Assembly: GCF_003858655.1 (NCBI RefSeq) | Contig: NZ_RQXV01000001.1 | Span: forward strand, 558,001 to 622,000 | Source of the DNA: Amphritea balenae | GTDB taxonomy: Bacteria; Pseudomonadota; Gammaproteobacteria; Pseudomonadales; Balneatricaceae | Reading direction: 5' to 3' | Length of the DNA: 64,000 bases | In this document: in pieces, positions 1-9,385 of the stretch | Position numbering within the stretch: position 1 is the stretch's first letter | Layout of the letters: every line of letters starts with the position of its first letter | Program-made: the position numbers and the translations under genes | The notes under the pieces: generated by a model | What the model was told of the DNA's origin: nothing | The model's input: only the letters and a program-made list of their open reading frames with translations | The model's database searches: none

Positions 1-277
1 TCGGCATCTCCAGTAACAACAGGTTGCGGTATTCACGGTCGTTACGCATGTACGCGAAGTCATCTTCGTCACGTCCGTCGTCTGCCAGTTCAGCAGCATA
101 GCTGTAAAACAGACGGGCACGACCAACATAGTCCAGAGAAACGTTACCGTAGGCGATATCTTCTTCCAGGAACGGGCCGTAGCTTACCCATTCAGAAATA
201 CGGTGACCCAGTACGACGGAGTCATCACCCAGACGGGTAGCATATTCCTGAATTGCATTTTTAATTTGATCACTCAT
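1..277 (-). CDS. paaC: Phenylacetyl-CoA epoxidase subunit PaaC, 5' part only
   Basis: The first 92 codons of a gene that runs off the left edge of the window. The visible protein begins MSDQIKNAIQEYATRLGDD and continues with the ferritin-like start typical of PaaC, the structural partner of PaaA in the multicomponent phenylacetyl-CoA 1,2-epoxidase. It lies 17 bp downstream of paaB on the same strand, the usual A-B-C order. A purine-rich GGGAGAGCTGAG stretch precedes the ATG. The identity rests on the visible part plus position; the rest cannot be judged here. Confidence 0.85.
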   Translation of the reverse strand, partial: MSDQIKNAIQEYATRLGDDSVVLGHRISEWVSYGPFLEEDIAYGNVSLDYVGRARLFYSYAAELADDGRDEDDFAYMRNDREYRNLLLLEMP

Positions 278-294
278 TCTCAGCTCTCCCCCAA

Positions 295-588
295 TTACAT
301 GTTGTTAACTGGGTCAGGCAGAACGTAATAAGTCGCATGACGGTACGGCTTATCATCGCTCGGGTCGTAGAAGCACTCTGCATCGTCTTCCTGAGAAGCA
401 CAGATATCATCGGACTTAACAACCCAAATGCTCACGCCTTCAGTACGACGAGTGTAACAGTCGCGGGCATATTCCAATGCCTGCTCATGGTCTTCAGCGT
501 GCAGGCTACCAATGTGCTTGTGGTCCAGGCCACGCTTGGAACGTACAAATACTTCAAACAGTTCCAGTTTTTCAGTGATGTTTGTCAT
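295..588 (-). CDS. paaB: Phenylacetyl-CoA epoxidase subunit PaaB
   Basis: A 97-residue protein with the PaaB features: an ELFEVFVRSKRGLDHKHIGS start and the AEDHEQALEYARDCYTRR segment. PaaB is a small non-catalytic subunit needed for assembly and activity of the PaaABCE epoxidase, which converts phenylacetyl-CoA to its ring 1,2-epoxide in the cytoplasm. Length matches the family (about 95 residues). It sits 12 bp after the paaA stop and 17 bp before paaC, so the three are almost certainly cotranscribed and translationally close. Confidence 0.95.
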   Translation of the reverse strand: MTNITEKLELFEVFVRSKRGLDHKHIGSLHAEDHEQALEYARDCYTRRTEGVSIWVVKSDDICASQEDDAECFYDPSDDKPYRHATYYVLPDPVNNM

Positions 589-600
589 TTCAGATACCCC

Positions 601-1545
601 TTATGCCGCGTTCTGTGCTTTCTTGGCACGCTTCTTATCGTTATATGCTGTGATCGCATCACGTACCCACTCACCTTCTTCGTGAGCGGCTACATGGTGC
701 TCGATACGCTGACGGTTACAGTGACCGTTACCGTTGATAACGCTCCAGAACTCATCCCAGTTCAGATCGCTGCTATCGTAGTGACCGCGCTCTTCGTTCC
801 ACTTAATAGCCTTGTCAGGATGTTCCAGACCCAGCACTTCAATCTGCTTAACAGTCTGGTCAACAAACTTCTGACGCAGGTCATCGTTAGTTTCACGCTT
901 GATCTTCCACTCCATCGACTTCTGCGAGTGCGCAGACTCAGAATCGTGTGGACCAAACATCATCAGCGCAGGCCAGTAAAAACGGTTCAGTGCATCCTGA
1001 GCCATCTCTTTTTGTCCTGGAGAACCTTTAGCCAATTCCAGAATCGCTTCATAACCCTGACGCTGATGGAAAGATTCTTCCTTACAGATACGGATCATGC
1101 CACGGGAATACGGACCGTAAGAGGTACGCTGTAGAGATACCTGGTTAACAATCGCTGCGCCGTCTACCAACCAACCGATCGCACCCACATCCGCCCAGGT
1201 CAGGGTCGGGTAGTTGAAGATTGAAGAGTACTTAGCAACACCACTTTGTAGCTGTTCAATCATCTCAGAACGAGAGATACCCAGCGTTTCACAAGCACTG
1301 TAAAGATACAGACCGTGACCCGCCTCATCCTGAACCTTAGATAGCAGAACTACCTTACGACGCAGTGAAGGTGCACGGGTGATCCAGTTACCTTCCGGCT
1401 GCATACCGATTACTTCGGAGTGAGCATGCTGGGAGATCTGACGGATCAGATTTTTACGATAAGCTTCAGGCATCCAGTCTTTAGGCTCGATCTTCTCTTC
1501 GGCCTGAATCTTGCGCATGAAGTTTTCTTCTTGAGGTGCTGTCAT
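601..1545 (-). CDS. paaA: Phenylacetyl-CoA epoxidase catalytic subunit PaaA
   Basis: Catalytic di-iron subunit of the phenylacetyl-CoA epoxidase. The protein contains the family blocks [35 protein letters not shown] (ExxH iron ligands) and [13 protein letters not shown] (second ExxH), and ends at about 314 residues as usual for PaaA. The open frame extends upstream to 1578, but the ATG at 1545 is chosen because it has an AGAGGCG ribosome-binding site about six bases upstream and aligns with known PaaA N-termini; the upstream ATG lacks one. First of the A-B-C run, 110 bp after paaK. Confidence 0.95.
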   Translation of the reverse strand: MTAPQEENFMRKIQAEEKIEPKDWMPEAYRKNLIRQISQHAHSEVIGMQPEGNWITRAPSLRRKVVLLSKVQDEAGHGLYLYSACETLGISRSEMIEQLQSGVAKYSSIFNYPTLTWADVGAIGWLVDGAAIVNQVSLQRTSYGPYSRGMIRICKEESFHQRQGYEAILELAKGSPGQKEMAQDALNRFYWPALMMFGPHDSESAHSQKSMEWKIKRETNDDLRQKFVDQTVKQIEVLGLEHPDKAIKWNEERGHYDSSDLNWDEFWSVINGNGHCNRQRIEHHVAAHEEGEWVRDAITAYNDKKRAKKAQNAA

Positions 1546-1655
1546 TTCAATCGCCTCTATATTTTTTATGTCACGCATCCGACTGAATTTAATGTCAGTC
1601 GTCGCGATCGTTCTTTCAATTGGTAGCCTGTAAAGAAGCCGCCAACTATCAGTAA

Positions 1656-2963
1656 TTAACCTTTAGGGCGATTATCAAATACCCGTTTGGCTTTGCCTTC
1701 TGAACGAGGAATCCCACCCATTGGCAGAATCTCAATCTTCGTGGAGATACCCACAACCGATTTAATGTGATGAGACAGCTCTTTAGCCGCCTGATCCTGA
1801 TTTGCAGAAGCGGCTTCAGGCGCCAGCTCAACTTTAACCAGTACCGTATCCAGGTTGCCCTGCTTACCCACTACGATCTCGTAATGAGGCGCCAGCGCAG
1901 CAATCTTCAGAATCTGTTCTTCGATCTGAGTCGGGAACACGTTAACACCACGAATGATCATCATGTCGTCAGAACGGCCGGTAATCTTATCGATACGGCG
2001 CATCGGACGAGCAGTACCTGGTAACAGGCGAGTCAGGTCGCGGGTACGGTAACGAATAATTGGCAGTGCTTCTTTGGTCAGTGAGGTAAATACCAGCTCA
2101 CCGTATTCGCCGTCCGGCAATACTGCACCGGTATTCGGATCAATGATCTCAGGGTAGAAATGGTCTTCCCAGATAGTCGGGCCATCTTTGGTTTCGATAC
2201 ACTCCATCGCTACACCCGGCCCCATTACTTCAGACAGACCGTAGATATCAACCGCATCAATACCCAGACGATTCTCGATGTTCTTACGCATCTCGTCAGT
2301 CCATGGCTCGGCACCGAAGATACCCAGACGCAGTGCCGTATCACGTGGATCCAGACCCTGACGGTCCATCTCATCGATGATATTAAGCATGTAAGACGGC
2401 GTCACCATGATGATGTCAGGATCAAAATCACGCATCAGCTGAACCTGCTTCTCAGTCTGACCACCGGACATCGGAATAACCGTACAACCCAGACGCTCTG
2501 CACCGTAGTGAGCACCCATACCACCCGTAAACAGGCCGTAACCGTAAGAGATATGAACCTTGTCACCGTAGTGACCGCCAGCAGCACGAATGGAACGCGC
2601 AACAATGTCCGCCCAGGTATTAATATCGTTCTGGGTGTAACCTACTACCGTTGGCTTACCGGTCGTACCGGAAGAAGCATGTATACGTACCACTTCATTC
2701 ATCGGCGTCGCGAATGAATCAAACGGATAGGTATCACGCAGGTAAGATTTAGTGGTAAACGGGAATTTCGCCAGATCATCCAGTGTTTTCAGATCGAACG
2801 GGTGAACGTCCTTCTCTTTACACAGGTTTCTGTACGCCGGTACATTGTTATAGGCATGAGCGATACTCCACTGCATACGGTTAAGTTGCAGCTCACGTAG
2901 CTCATCAATGCTCGCAGTTTCGATATGATCGAGAGAACCACGAAGTGGCTGGTCATATTGCAT
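1656..2963 (-). CDS. paaK: Phenylacetate-CoA ligase
   Basis: AMP-forming ligase that activates phenylacetate to phenylacetyl-CoA, the entry step of the pathway. The 435-residue protein has the adenylate-forming motif region [17 protein letters not shown], the [14 protein letters not shown] segment and the [12 protein letters not shown] block typical of PaaK. An AGGACGA ribosome-binding site lies just before the ATG. It is on the same strand as, and between, a thiolase and paaABC, which supports a catabolic role for phenylacetate rather than another aromatic acid. Confidence 0.95.
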   Translation of the reverse strand: MQYDQPLRGSLDHIETASIDELRELQLNRMQWSIAHAYNNVPAYRNLCKEKDVHPFDLKTLDDLAKFPFTTKSYLRDTYPFDSFATPMNEVVRIHASSGTTGKPTVVGYTQNDINTWADIVARSIRAAGGHYGDKVHISYGYGLFTGGMGAHYGAERLGCTVIPMSGGQTEKQVQLMRDFDPDIIMVTPSYMLNIIDEMDRQGLDPRDTALRLGIFGAEPWTDEMRKNIENRLGIDAVDIYGLSEVMGPGVAMECIETKDGPTIWEDHFYPEIIDPNTGAVLPDGEYGELVFTSLTKEALPIIRYRTRDLTRLLPGTARPMRRIDKITGRSDDMMIIRGVNVFPTQIEEQILKIAALAPHYEIVVGKQGNLDTVLVKVELAPEAASANQDQAAKELSHHIKSVVGISTKIEILPMGGIPRSEGKAKRVFDNRPKG

Positions 2964-3212
2964 AGTTATTCTCGTCCTGTCTTATAGTTCTGTTGAGCGC
3001 ATCTTTATAGTTATGTCGGTATTCGGGACCGTGATGCGCTTCTTTTACTGCTTGTTCTGTTTGTATGACGTCGAGTGCTCGATATGCGCCGGAATTTTGC
3101 TCAGCAGCAAGGCAAAAACCTGGGTCATGAGGGAGTTGATAACTATCAATGACCGATTGAACAGGTTTTTAACGCCGCAGCTGAGTAAAAGAACCAGCAT
3201 ATCCAGTGCTCG

Positions 3213-4427
3213 TCAGACCCGTTCGATGATCAGTGCAATACCCTGACCCACACCAATACACATAGTGCACAGTGCATAACGGCCACCGGTACGGTGCAAC
3301 TGATACATCGCTGTGGTTACCAAACGCGCACCACTGGCACCCAGAGGGTGACCCAGTGAGATCGCACCACCGTTTGGATTCACATTTTCTGCATCATCTG
3401 GCAGTCCCAGATCACGCATTACCGCCAGACCCTGAGAGGCAAACGCTTCGTTCAATTCGATAACGTCCATCTGATCCAGAGTCAGACCGGTTTTTTGCAA
3501 TACTTTTTGCGTAGCTGGCGCAGGACCGAAGCCCATGATGCGCGGTTCCAGACCGGCAGTCGCCATACCAACAACCCGTGCTTTAGGTGTCAGACCGTGC
3601 TTTTCAGCCGCTTCTTTAGACGCGATCAGTAGCGCACAGGCACCATCATTTACACCGGATGCGTTACCCGCAGTAACAGAGCCACCTTCACGGAACGGTG
3701 CACGTAACTTACCTAATGCTTCCAGTGTAGTTGAAGCACGTGGATGCTCATCGGTATCGATAACAACCGGATCACCTTTACGCTGAGGAATAACAACCGG
3801 CACGATCTCTTCATTAAACAGACCGGCTTCCATCGCTGCAGCAGTCTTCTGCTGGCTACGAAAAGCAAACAGATCCTGGTCTTCACGAGAGATATTGAAC
3901 TGCTCGGCAACGTTTTCAGCGGTTTCCGGCATGCTATCTACGCCGTATTCAGCTTTCATCTTCTTATTAATGAAGCGCCAGCCGATCGTAGTGTCATACA
4001 GTCCATTCGGGTTACGGCTGAAAGCTGACTCTGATTTACCCATAACAAAAGGTGCACGTGACATAGACTCACAACCACCGGCAATCATCAGATCGGTTTC
4101 ACCGGATTTAATCGCACGGGATGCATAGCCGATGGCATCGATACCTGAGCCACACAGACGGTTGATCGTGGTACCCGGAACATCGGTCGGCAAACCTGCC
4201 AGCAGAGCAGACATGCGCGCCACGTTACGGTTATCTTCACCGGCCTGGTTAGCGTTGCCGTAAATGATGTCTTCTACCTGAGTCCAGTCTACCTGTGGGT
4301 TACGATCCATCAGCGCCTTAATAGGCACCGCACCCAGATCGTCAGCCCGAACTGGAGCAAGACCACCCGCGTAACGACCAAAAGGTGTACGGATAGCATC
4401 GCAGATAAAGGCGTCTGTCATTGTCAT
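3213..4427 (-). CDS. paaJ: 3-oxoadipyl-CoA/3-oxo-5,6-dehydrosuberyl-CoA thiolase (PaaJ/PcaF type)
   Basis: A 404-residue thiolase. Seen in the sequence: NRLCGSGIDA with the nucleophilic Cys near residue 92, GHPLGASGARLV with the catalytic His, and the C-terminal CTMCIGVGQG with the second Cys. The internal DTTIGWRFINKKM segment is characteristic of the PcaF/PaaJ subgroup rather than plain acetoacetyl-CoA thiolases. In the phenylacetate pathway this enzyme performs both beta-ketothiolase steps. It is the first gene of the minus-strand paa run, 249 bp before paaK. PcaF (protocatechuate branch) is not excluded by sequence alone. Confidence 0.85.
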   Translation of the reverse strand: MTMTDAFICDAIRTPFGRYAGGLAPVRADDLGAVPIKALMDRNPQVDWTQVEDIIYGNANQAGEDNRNVARMSALLAGLPTDVPGTTINRLCGSGIDAIGYASRAIKSGETDLMIAGGCESMSRAPFVMGKSESAFSRNPNGLYDTTIGWRFINKKMKAEYGVDSMPETAENVAEQFNISREDQDLFAFRSQQKTAAAMEAGLFNEEIVPVVIPQRKGDPVVIDTDEHPRASTTLEALGKLRAPFREGGSVTAGNASGVNDGACALLIASKEAAEKHGLTPKARVVGMATAGLEPRIMGFGPAPATQKVLQKTGLTLDQMDVIELNEAFASQGLAVMRDLGLPDDAENVNPNGGAISLGHPLGASGARLVTTAMYQLHRTGGRYALCTMCIGVGQGIALIIERV

Positions 4428-4874
4428 TTCCTCGTTTTAACATTCAGGGATCTAACGCCCCTGTACAGGTAAAGATGAAAACCAAATAGTTACAGCTGAC
4501 TCAGTTTTCAAGATAGAATATATATTACACAATTATTGATGAAGATCAATTTTATTGTATCACTTTATTTCATTAAACTTTGGTCTACATTTCCATAAAC
4601 TCAGCGTTCACAAGGCTTAAGCCCATAATCAATGTAACATCATTATTTTGATTATTTTTCATGTTGTATCACTAAAATCTCAATTATTGAGGTCAAAACA
4701 GTATAGACCTTCTTTAAAATTCGGTTCAAAGTTGTAAAACCTTGTAAATATTATGTAAACAACGCTTGCCAAGCGACCCGACAAGGCACTAGTTTTAACA
4801 TCAGGAAGTTGTACTCAAAGGACAATAAAAATAATCAGCAGCTGCGGTTTTCCGCACTCAGGTATACAACCCTT
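4428..4874. promoter_or_regulatory. Divergent intergenic region between paa genes and sensor operon
   Basis: About 450 bp of AT-rich DNA between the divergently read thiolase and response regulator genes. It must hold promoters for both directions. Several TGTAA/TTGTAAA-like words occur near 4730-4760, close to the regulator gene, but I could not define an operator. No gene is supported here. Confidence 0.5.
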
Positions 4875-5603
4875 ATGAACCCCGAAGCCCGAATTCTTGT
4901 AGTCGATGATGAAGAACTGACCCGGCACTGTCTTAGCAGCTATTTTGAAGAAGAAGGCTATAGCGTCTTTACCGCCGATACCGCAGAGCAGGCCGAAGCC
5001 ATTCTGCGCAGCGAAGCGATCGATGTGATTTTGCTGGATATTCGCTTACCCGGCAAAGATGGGCTGACCCTGACACGGGAGCTACGGGTTAATAATGAAG
5101 TGGGCATCATTCTGGTCACCGGCCGACAGGACGAAGTTGACCGTTTAATCGGCCTGGAATGTGGTGCCGATGAATATGTAACTAAACCATTCAATCCCCG
5201 TGAGATACTTGCCCGCACTAAAAACCTGATCCGGCGGGTACGCCACTGTACCGATCAAAAGCCTACCGACTCCCTGCCCCATAGCTTTAAAACCTTTGAA
5301 CGCTGGAAGCTGAACCTGGACCGCCGTCAGCTAATAGATGAACAGCAACAAAGCATTCAACTGACTGAAGGTGAGTTTCAGCTACTCAACACCCTGATGA
5401 TTAATGCCGGCAGAGTTATGAGCAGAGAGCAGATTCTGGAACAGATTCGAAACCGTGAATGGGTGCCCAGTGACCGTACCGTCGATGTCCTGATTGGCCG
5501 ACTGCGCCGCAAACTTAATGATGATCCGGCTAACCCTAAAACAATACTCACCGTGCACGGCGCCGGTTATCTCTTTACCCCCAAACCGGTAGACATGCCA
5601 TGA
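4875..5603 (+). CDS. OmpR-family response regulator (TorR-like)
   Basis: A 242-residue two-component regulator. An N-terminal receiver domain (ILVVDDEELTRHCL; phosphoacceptor Asp near residue 55 in VILLDIRLPG; KPFNPREIL) is followed by a C-terminal winged helix (LTEGEFQLLNTLM, DRTVDVLIGRLRRKL, TVHGAGYLF). The frame is open back to a TTG at 4809, but the ATG at 4875 matches the usual start of the receiver domain. Its stop overlaps the next start by ATGA. It is the likely output of the hybrid kinase two genes downstream. Confidence 0.9.
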   Translation: MNPEARILVVDDEELTRHCLSSYFEEEGYSVFTADTAEQAEAILRSEAIDVILLDIRLPGKDGLTLTRELRVNNEVGIILVTGRQDEVDRLIGLECGADEYVTKPFNPREILARTKNLIRRVRHCTDQKPTDSLPHSFKTFERWKLNLDRRQLIDEQQQSIQLTEGEFQLLNTLMINAGRVMSREQILEQIRNREWVPSDRTVDVLIGRLRRKLNDDPANPKTILTVHGAGYLFTPKPVDMP

Positions 5604-6382
5604 TCCGGACCGGGGTAGCATTACTGATCAGTTTACTGACCTTGCTACCCACTACCAGCTTCAGCCGCACCCTGAAAGCTTGCGGCCACCCATTTTACCC
5701 GCCGGTCTCCTGGGTGAGTAACCAGCAACTGACAGGACTCGCGCCAGCCGTCACCCAACAGCTATTTGCTGAACTGGGTTACAGTATAAAACTCCGGGCC
5801 GGTTATAACTGGAAACGCTGCCTGCTCGAAGTACAGCAGGGTAACGCTGACATAGTGGTCGCCGCTTACCGAATCCCCAGTCGGGAGTCCTATCTATGGT
5901 TCAGCAGTCAGCCTGTCATCGCTGATCCGGTGACAGTTTTCGTCAATCGGGATAAACCAATCCCTTTTAAAACGCTGAACGATCTGCAGGGTAAAGTGGC
6001 CGGCCTTCTTTTAGGTGACAGCTTTGGCGAAAGCTTCGATCAGTTTCTATTACAGAATAACCGTATTGAATACGTCTCCCGTAACCGACAAAATTTTGAA
6101 AAACTGGCTAATCAAAAGATCGACTTTATGCCGGTAGGTCTACTCAGTGGGCGCCTACAAAGCCGAAAGCTGGGGTTTCATGAGCAGGTAAAACCGCTGA
6201 ACTACAGAGTCAGCACTGAATTTTATTTTCTTGCGGTGGGCCGACATAGCGGCTTACAACAGCACCTGCCCTTTATAAACCGCCGCCTGCAAGAGATGCA
6301 TCAGAATGGCACTATTAGTCAGTTAACAAACCACTATAGTTTGCTATATCTCGACCAGACACCGGTGGAGCCCAAGCAATGA
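5600..6382 (+). CDS. Periplasmic solute-binding protein, family 3, linked to a sensor kinase
   Basis: A 260-residue protein with a signal peptide (hydrophobic [17 protein letters not shown], probable cleavage near residue 22) followed by a bacterial extracellular solute-binding fold ([47 protein letters not shown]). No permease genes accompany it. Instead it overlaps the response regulator upstream and the hybrid kinase downstream, each by ATGA, so the three are translationally coupled. Inference: a periplasmic ligand-detecting partner of the kinase, comparable in logic to TorT with TorS although from a different fold family. Confidence 0.8.
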   Translation: MIRTGVALLISLLTLLPTTSFSRTLKACGHPFYPPVSWVSNQQLTGLAPAVTQQLFAELGYSIKLRAGYNWKRCLLEVQQGNADIVVAAYRIPSRESYLWFSSQPVIADPVTVFVNRDKPIPFKTLNDLQGKVAGLLLGDSFGESFDQFLLQNNRIEYVSRNRQNFEKLANQKIDFMPVGLLSGRLQSRKLGFHEQVKPLNYRVSTEFYFLAVGRHSGLQQHLPFINRRLQEMHQNGTISQLTNHYSLLYLDQTPVEPKQ

Positions 6383-8700
6383 AACAGCCTAAAGGTCTGC
6401 TATCGAAAATCACCCGTTACTCAAGTGAACACCCCCTTGGTTTTCGAATTATGGTGTATGTCTGTGGCTGTAGTTTCCTGTTCATCCTGTTCTCTACTGC
6501 GCTGCAATTAACGCTGGATTATCGGCGGGAGTTTCGGGCCATTGATCAACAGGTCGAACTGGTTCGCAGCAGCTACCTGGCCAGTCTGGCTAAAAGCCTC
6601 TGGGATGTTGATCAGGCACAGATCGAACTACAACTAAAAGGCATACACAACTTGCCTGATGTCAGCTATCTGGTACTAAAAAACGCTGACACCGGTGAAA
6701 CCTCAGTAGAGGGGGAATTAAATTCGTTTCCAGACAACCCTTTGCAAAGCCATAGCTTTAATCTGATTCACACAACACCGGAACAACAACGCAATCTGGG
6801 ACAACTGGAGGTCAACTTCGATCTCAAAGCGGTTTATCAACGCATCTGGAGCCGGGGCTTTAGCATTCTGCTCACTCAGACGCTGTTAGTGGTACTGATT
6901 GTTCTGGTCATACTGATCATCTTTCAGCGTAAAATTACCCGCCATCTGGAAGCGATGGCCAACTACAGCCGGGATATCGGCGCCGGCCAGCTGGAACACA
7001 GCCTGACCCTGAATCGTCAACCACCGAAAAACAGTGATGAACTGGATCAGTTAGTGACAGCGCTGAACGATATGCGCCAGTCAATTCGTCAGGAAATCCG
7101 TCGACGGGAACAGGAACAGGAGGAGTTACGCTATAACAGAGATCAATTACAAACGATGGTCGAACGCCGCACCGCCAGCCTGTTGCAAGCTAAAGATGCG
7201 GCAGAGGAAGCCAGTAATGCCAAATCACGTTTCTTGTCGACTATGAGCCACGAGATCCGAACCCCGATGAACGGTATGCTGGGAATGATCCAATTGTTGG
7301 AAAACTCACAACTGGACAGCCGCCAGCGACAGCATATTCAGGTGTTGCACGACTCTACCAATGCTTTACTGGAAACCTTTAACAACGTGCTGGAATATGG
7401 TCGTCTGGTTGAAGGTGCTTACAGCATTAGTCCGACCCGGTTTTCACTTAAAAACCTGCTGCACAATCTCACCGCCCTGTTAACACCTGAGGCCAATCGT
7501 AAGCAACTGAACCTCCAACTCCACTACAGCGCTGATGTAGCAGATCTGTTTCATACCGAGGAGAGTAGCCTGCGCCAGATCATCACCAACCTGCTAAGTA
7601 ATGCGATTAAATTTACCGACCAGGGTGATGTAAAACTAAGCGTAGAGTTGCTAGCGCAGAGTGCAGACACACAAAAGCTCAGATTCAGTATCAGTGACTC
7701 CGGTATCGGTATAGAACCGGAACTACAGCAGCATATCTTCGATCGTTTCACTCAGGCTGACGAAACGATTACCCGCCGCTTTGGTGGTACCGGGCTGGGG
7801 CTGGCTATCTGTAAAGAACTCGCAGAACATCTGGACGGCCAGATCGGCGTCACCAGTCAACCAGGCACAGGCAGTATTTTCTGGCTGGAACTTAATCTGC
7901 CGCTGGCCGATCCAGCCACGACCGCTGAGACACCAGTATCGCTTCAACACAGCAGATGCCAGCAGATCCTGTTAGTAGAGGATGTCGAAATCAATCAACA
8001 GGTTGTACTGGGCCTGCTCGAAGAACAACAGCATCAGGTGACTATAGCCGGAGATGGTATAAAAGCACTAAAACTGGGTCGGGAACAACACTTCGATCTG
8101 ATTCTGATGGATATGCACTTGCCAGGATTAAGCGGCCTGGAAGTCAGTGCCCGACTCAATAATGATCCGGACTGTATCAATCACAACACCCGGATTATCG
8201 CTCTCACCGCCAGTGTACGGCCAGAAGACATACACAACTATCTCGAAGCGGGTATCAGTAGCGTAATCGCCAAACCCGTACATAAAGAACAACTACTGCA
8301 GGCCATTGCCGGAATTACCAACATAGCTCAGCCAGATACACCCCAGTCTCAGCTTGATGCCGATTCACCTTTGCTTGATCAGGCTATCATCAGGGTACAT
8401 CAACAGATGCTTGGTTCAGAAAAGCTGGCAACACTGATGCAAGGGTTCTGTAAAGTACATGATGAACTCTGGCCGGTATTACAGCAAAGTATCCAGGCAA
8501 CCGATGACTATGAAATATCGCAACAAGCACACAAACTGGCGGGGGCTTGTGACACTATCGGTTTCACTCAGGCCAGCCATCTGCTGCGCCAGCTTGAACA
8601 ACAAGCGGATAACAGCGAAACGCCCCAATATGAGTTCTTACAGACTCTACAACAGGTAATGGCTGAATCCCTTTCGCTGGCCAGACAATGGAAAAGTTAA
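6379..8700 (+). CDS. Hybrid sensor histidine kinase with receiver and Hpt domains
   Basis: A 773-residue inner-membrane sensor. Order: transmembrane helix near 22-45, periplasmic stretch to about 158, second helix near 160-183, HAMP 185-240, coiled coil, HisKA with phosphorylated His291 ([16 protein letters not shown]), HATPase ([28 protein letters not shown]), receiver with Asp578 ([12 protein letters not shown]) and C-terminal Hpt with His718 ([15 protein letters not shown]). All phosphorelay residues are present. The periplasmic domain is short, fitting ligand input through the cotranslated solute-binding protein. Signal unknown. Confidence 0.9.
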   Translation: MKQPKGLLSKITRYSSEHPLGFRIMVYVCGCSFLFILFSTALQLTLDYRREFRAIDQQVELVRSSYLASLAKSLWDVDQAQIELQLKGIHNLPDVSYLVLKNADTGETSVEGELNSFPDNPLQSHSFNLIHTTPEQQRNLGQLEVNFDLKAVYQRIWSRGFSILLTQTLLVVLIVLVILIIFQRKITRHLEAMANYSRDIGAGQLEHSLTLNRQPPKNSDELDQLVTALNDMRQSIRQEIRRREQEQEELRYNRDQLQTMVERRTASLLQAKDAAEEASNAKSRFLSTMSHEIRTPMNGMLGMIQLLENSQLDSRQRQHIQVLHDSTNALLETFNNVLEYGRLVEGAYSISPTRFSLKNLLHNLTALLTPEANRKQLNLQLHYSADVADLFHTEESSLRQIITNLLSNAIKFTDQGDVKLSVELLAQSADTQKLRFSISDSGIGIEPELQQHIFDRFTQADETITRRFGGTGLGLAICKELAEHLDGQIGVTSQPGTGSIFWLELNLPLADPATTAETPVSLQHSRCQQILLVEDVEINQQVVLGLLEEQQHQVTIAGDGIKALKLGREQHFDLILMDMHLPGLSGLEVSARLNNDPDCINHNTRIIALTASVRPEDIHNYLEAGISSVIAKPVHKEQLLQAIAGITNIAQPDTPQSQLDADSPLLDQAIIRVHQQMLGSEKLATLMQGFCKVHDELWPVLQQSIQATDDYEISQQAHKLAGACDTIGFTQASHLLRQLEQQADNSETPQYEFLQTLQQVMAESLSLARQWKS

Positions 8701-8839
8701 GCTGAAGATCTTGCCAGTAAGTCCTGCCTGCCTGCGCTTCTTTCACTCTCATTGCCGGCTTCGGGCTAAACTTTCCAGCTAAACTTTCGAGCTAAACTAT
8801 AAGTAGAGCGATAACTAAGCTTGAATGAAGGACCTGCTG

Positions 8840-9316
8840 ATGAAAAAAATGACCGTTCAACAGCTGCTAAAGCAACATGACCTGCACTCTTTTACAGATG
8901 CATCGGTGTTTGGCGCACTCCCTGAATCCGCCATCAACTGGTTATTGGAACAAGGAGTTATACGTGAATACGAAAAAGGGGAACGGTTATTTGACCGACA
9001 ACAGCCGGGAGACAGCTTCCATATTATTCTGGTCGGCCAGGTTGGATACTATAAATACCACGATGGTCGATACGCCTATATCCGGGACTTCAAACAAGGT
9101 GAACAAATAGGTTTCGTCAGCCTGATCGCTCTGCACGACCGGGCTGGCCGGGCAGAAGCAGACAGAGCAACAGTTTCACTGGAAATTAACAGTCGGGTTT
9201 ACCACGACTTTCACCACCAATACCCTCTCGAATTCGGTATTCTGATGATGAACCTGGCCCGGGAAATGGCCCGGACGCTACGCAATGTTAATAACCTGCT
9301 GGTTGAAAAATCCTGA
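8840..9316 (+). CDS. Single-domain cyclic-nucleotide-binding (CRP-N) protein
   Basis: About 158 residues forming one cyclic nucleotide-binding domain (YEKGERLFDRQQPGDSFHII, GQVGYYKYHDGRYAYIRDF, GEQIGFVSLIALHDRAGRAE). There is no DNA-binding or enzymatic domain. The ATG at 8840 is preferred over 8825 because an AAGGA box lies seven bases before it. The conserved RA..A stretch of the phosphate-binding cassette is approximated by AGRAEADRATV. It follows the sensor kinase operon by 139 bp on the same strand. Function unknown; possibly a cAMP or c-di-GMP responsive accessory protein. Confidence 0.7.
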   Translation: MKKMTVQQLLKQHDLHSFTDASVFGALPESAINWLLEQGVIREYEKGERLFDRQQPGDSFHIILVGQVGYYKYHDGRYAYIRDFKQGEQIGFVSLIALHDRAGRAEADRATVSLEINSRVYHDFHHQYPLEFGILMMNLAREMARTLRNVNNLLVEKS

Positions 9317-9385
9317 ACTTAAAACCGATCTAACAGTGCTGGCTTAAAGACGTTATTCTTGGCACAAAGTATTTACCTAAAAGAC

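Noticed and set aside
337-1134. Long plus-strand reading frame of 265 codons
   Set aside because: It lies antisense to paaA and paaB, whose protein sequences are firmly recognised; the frame is a codon-bias shadow.
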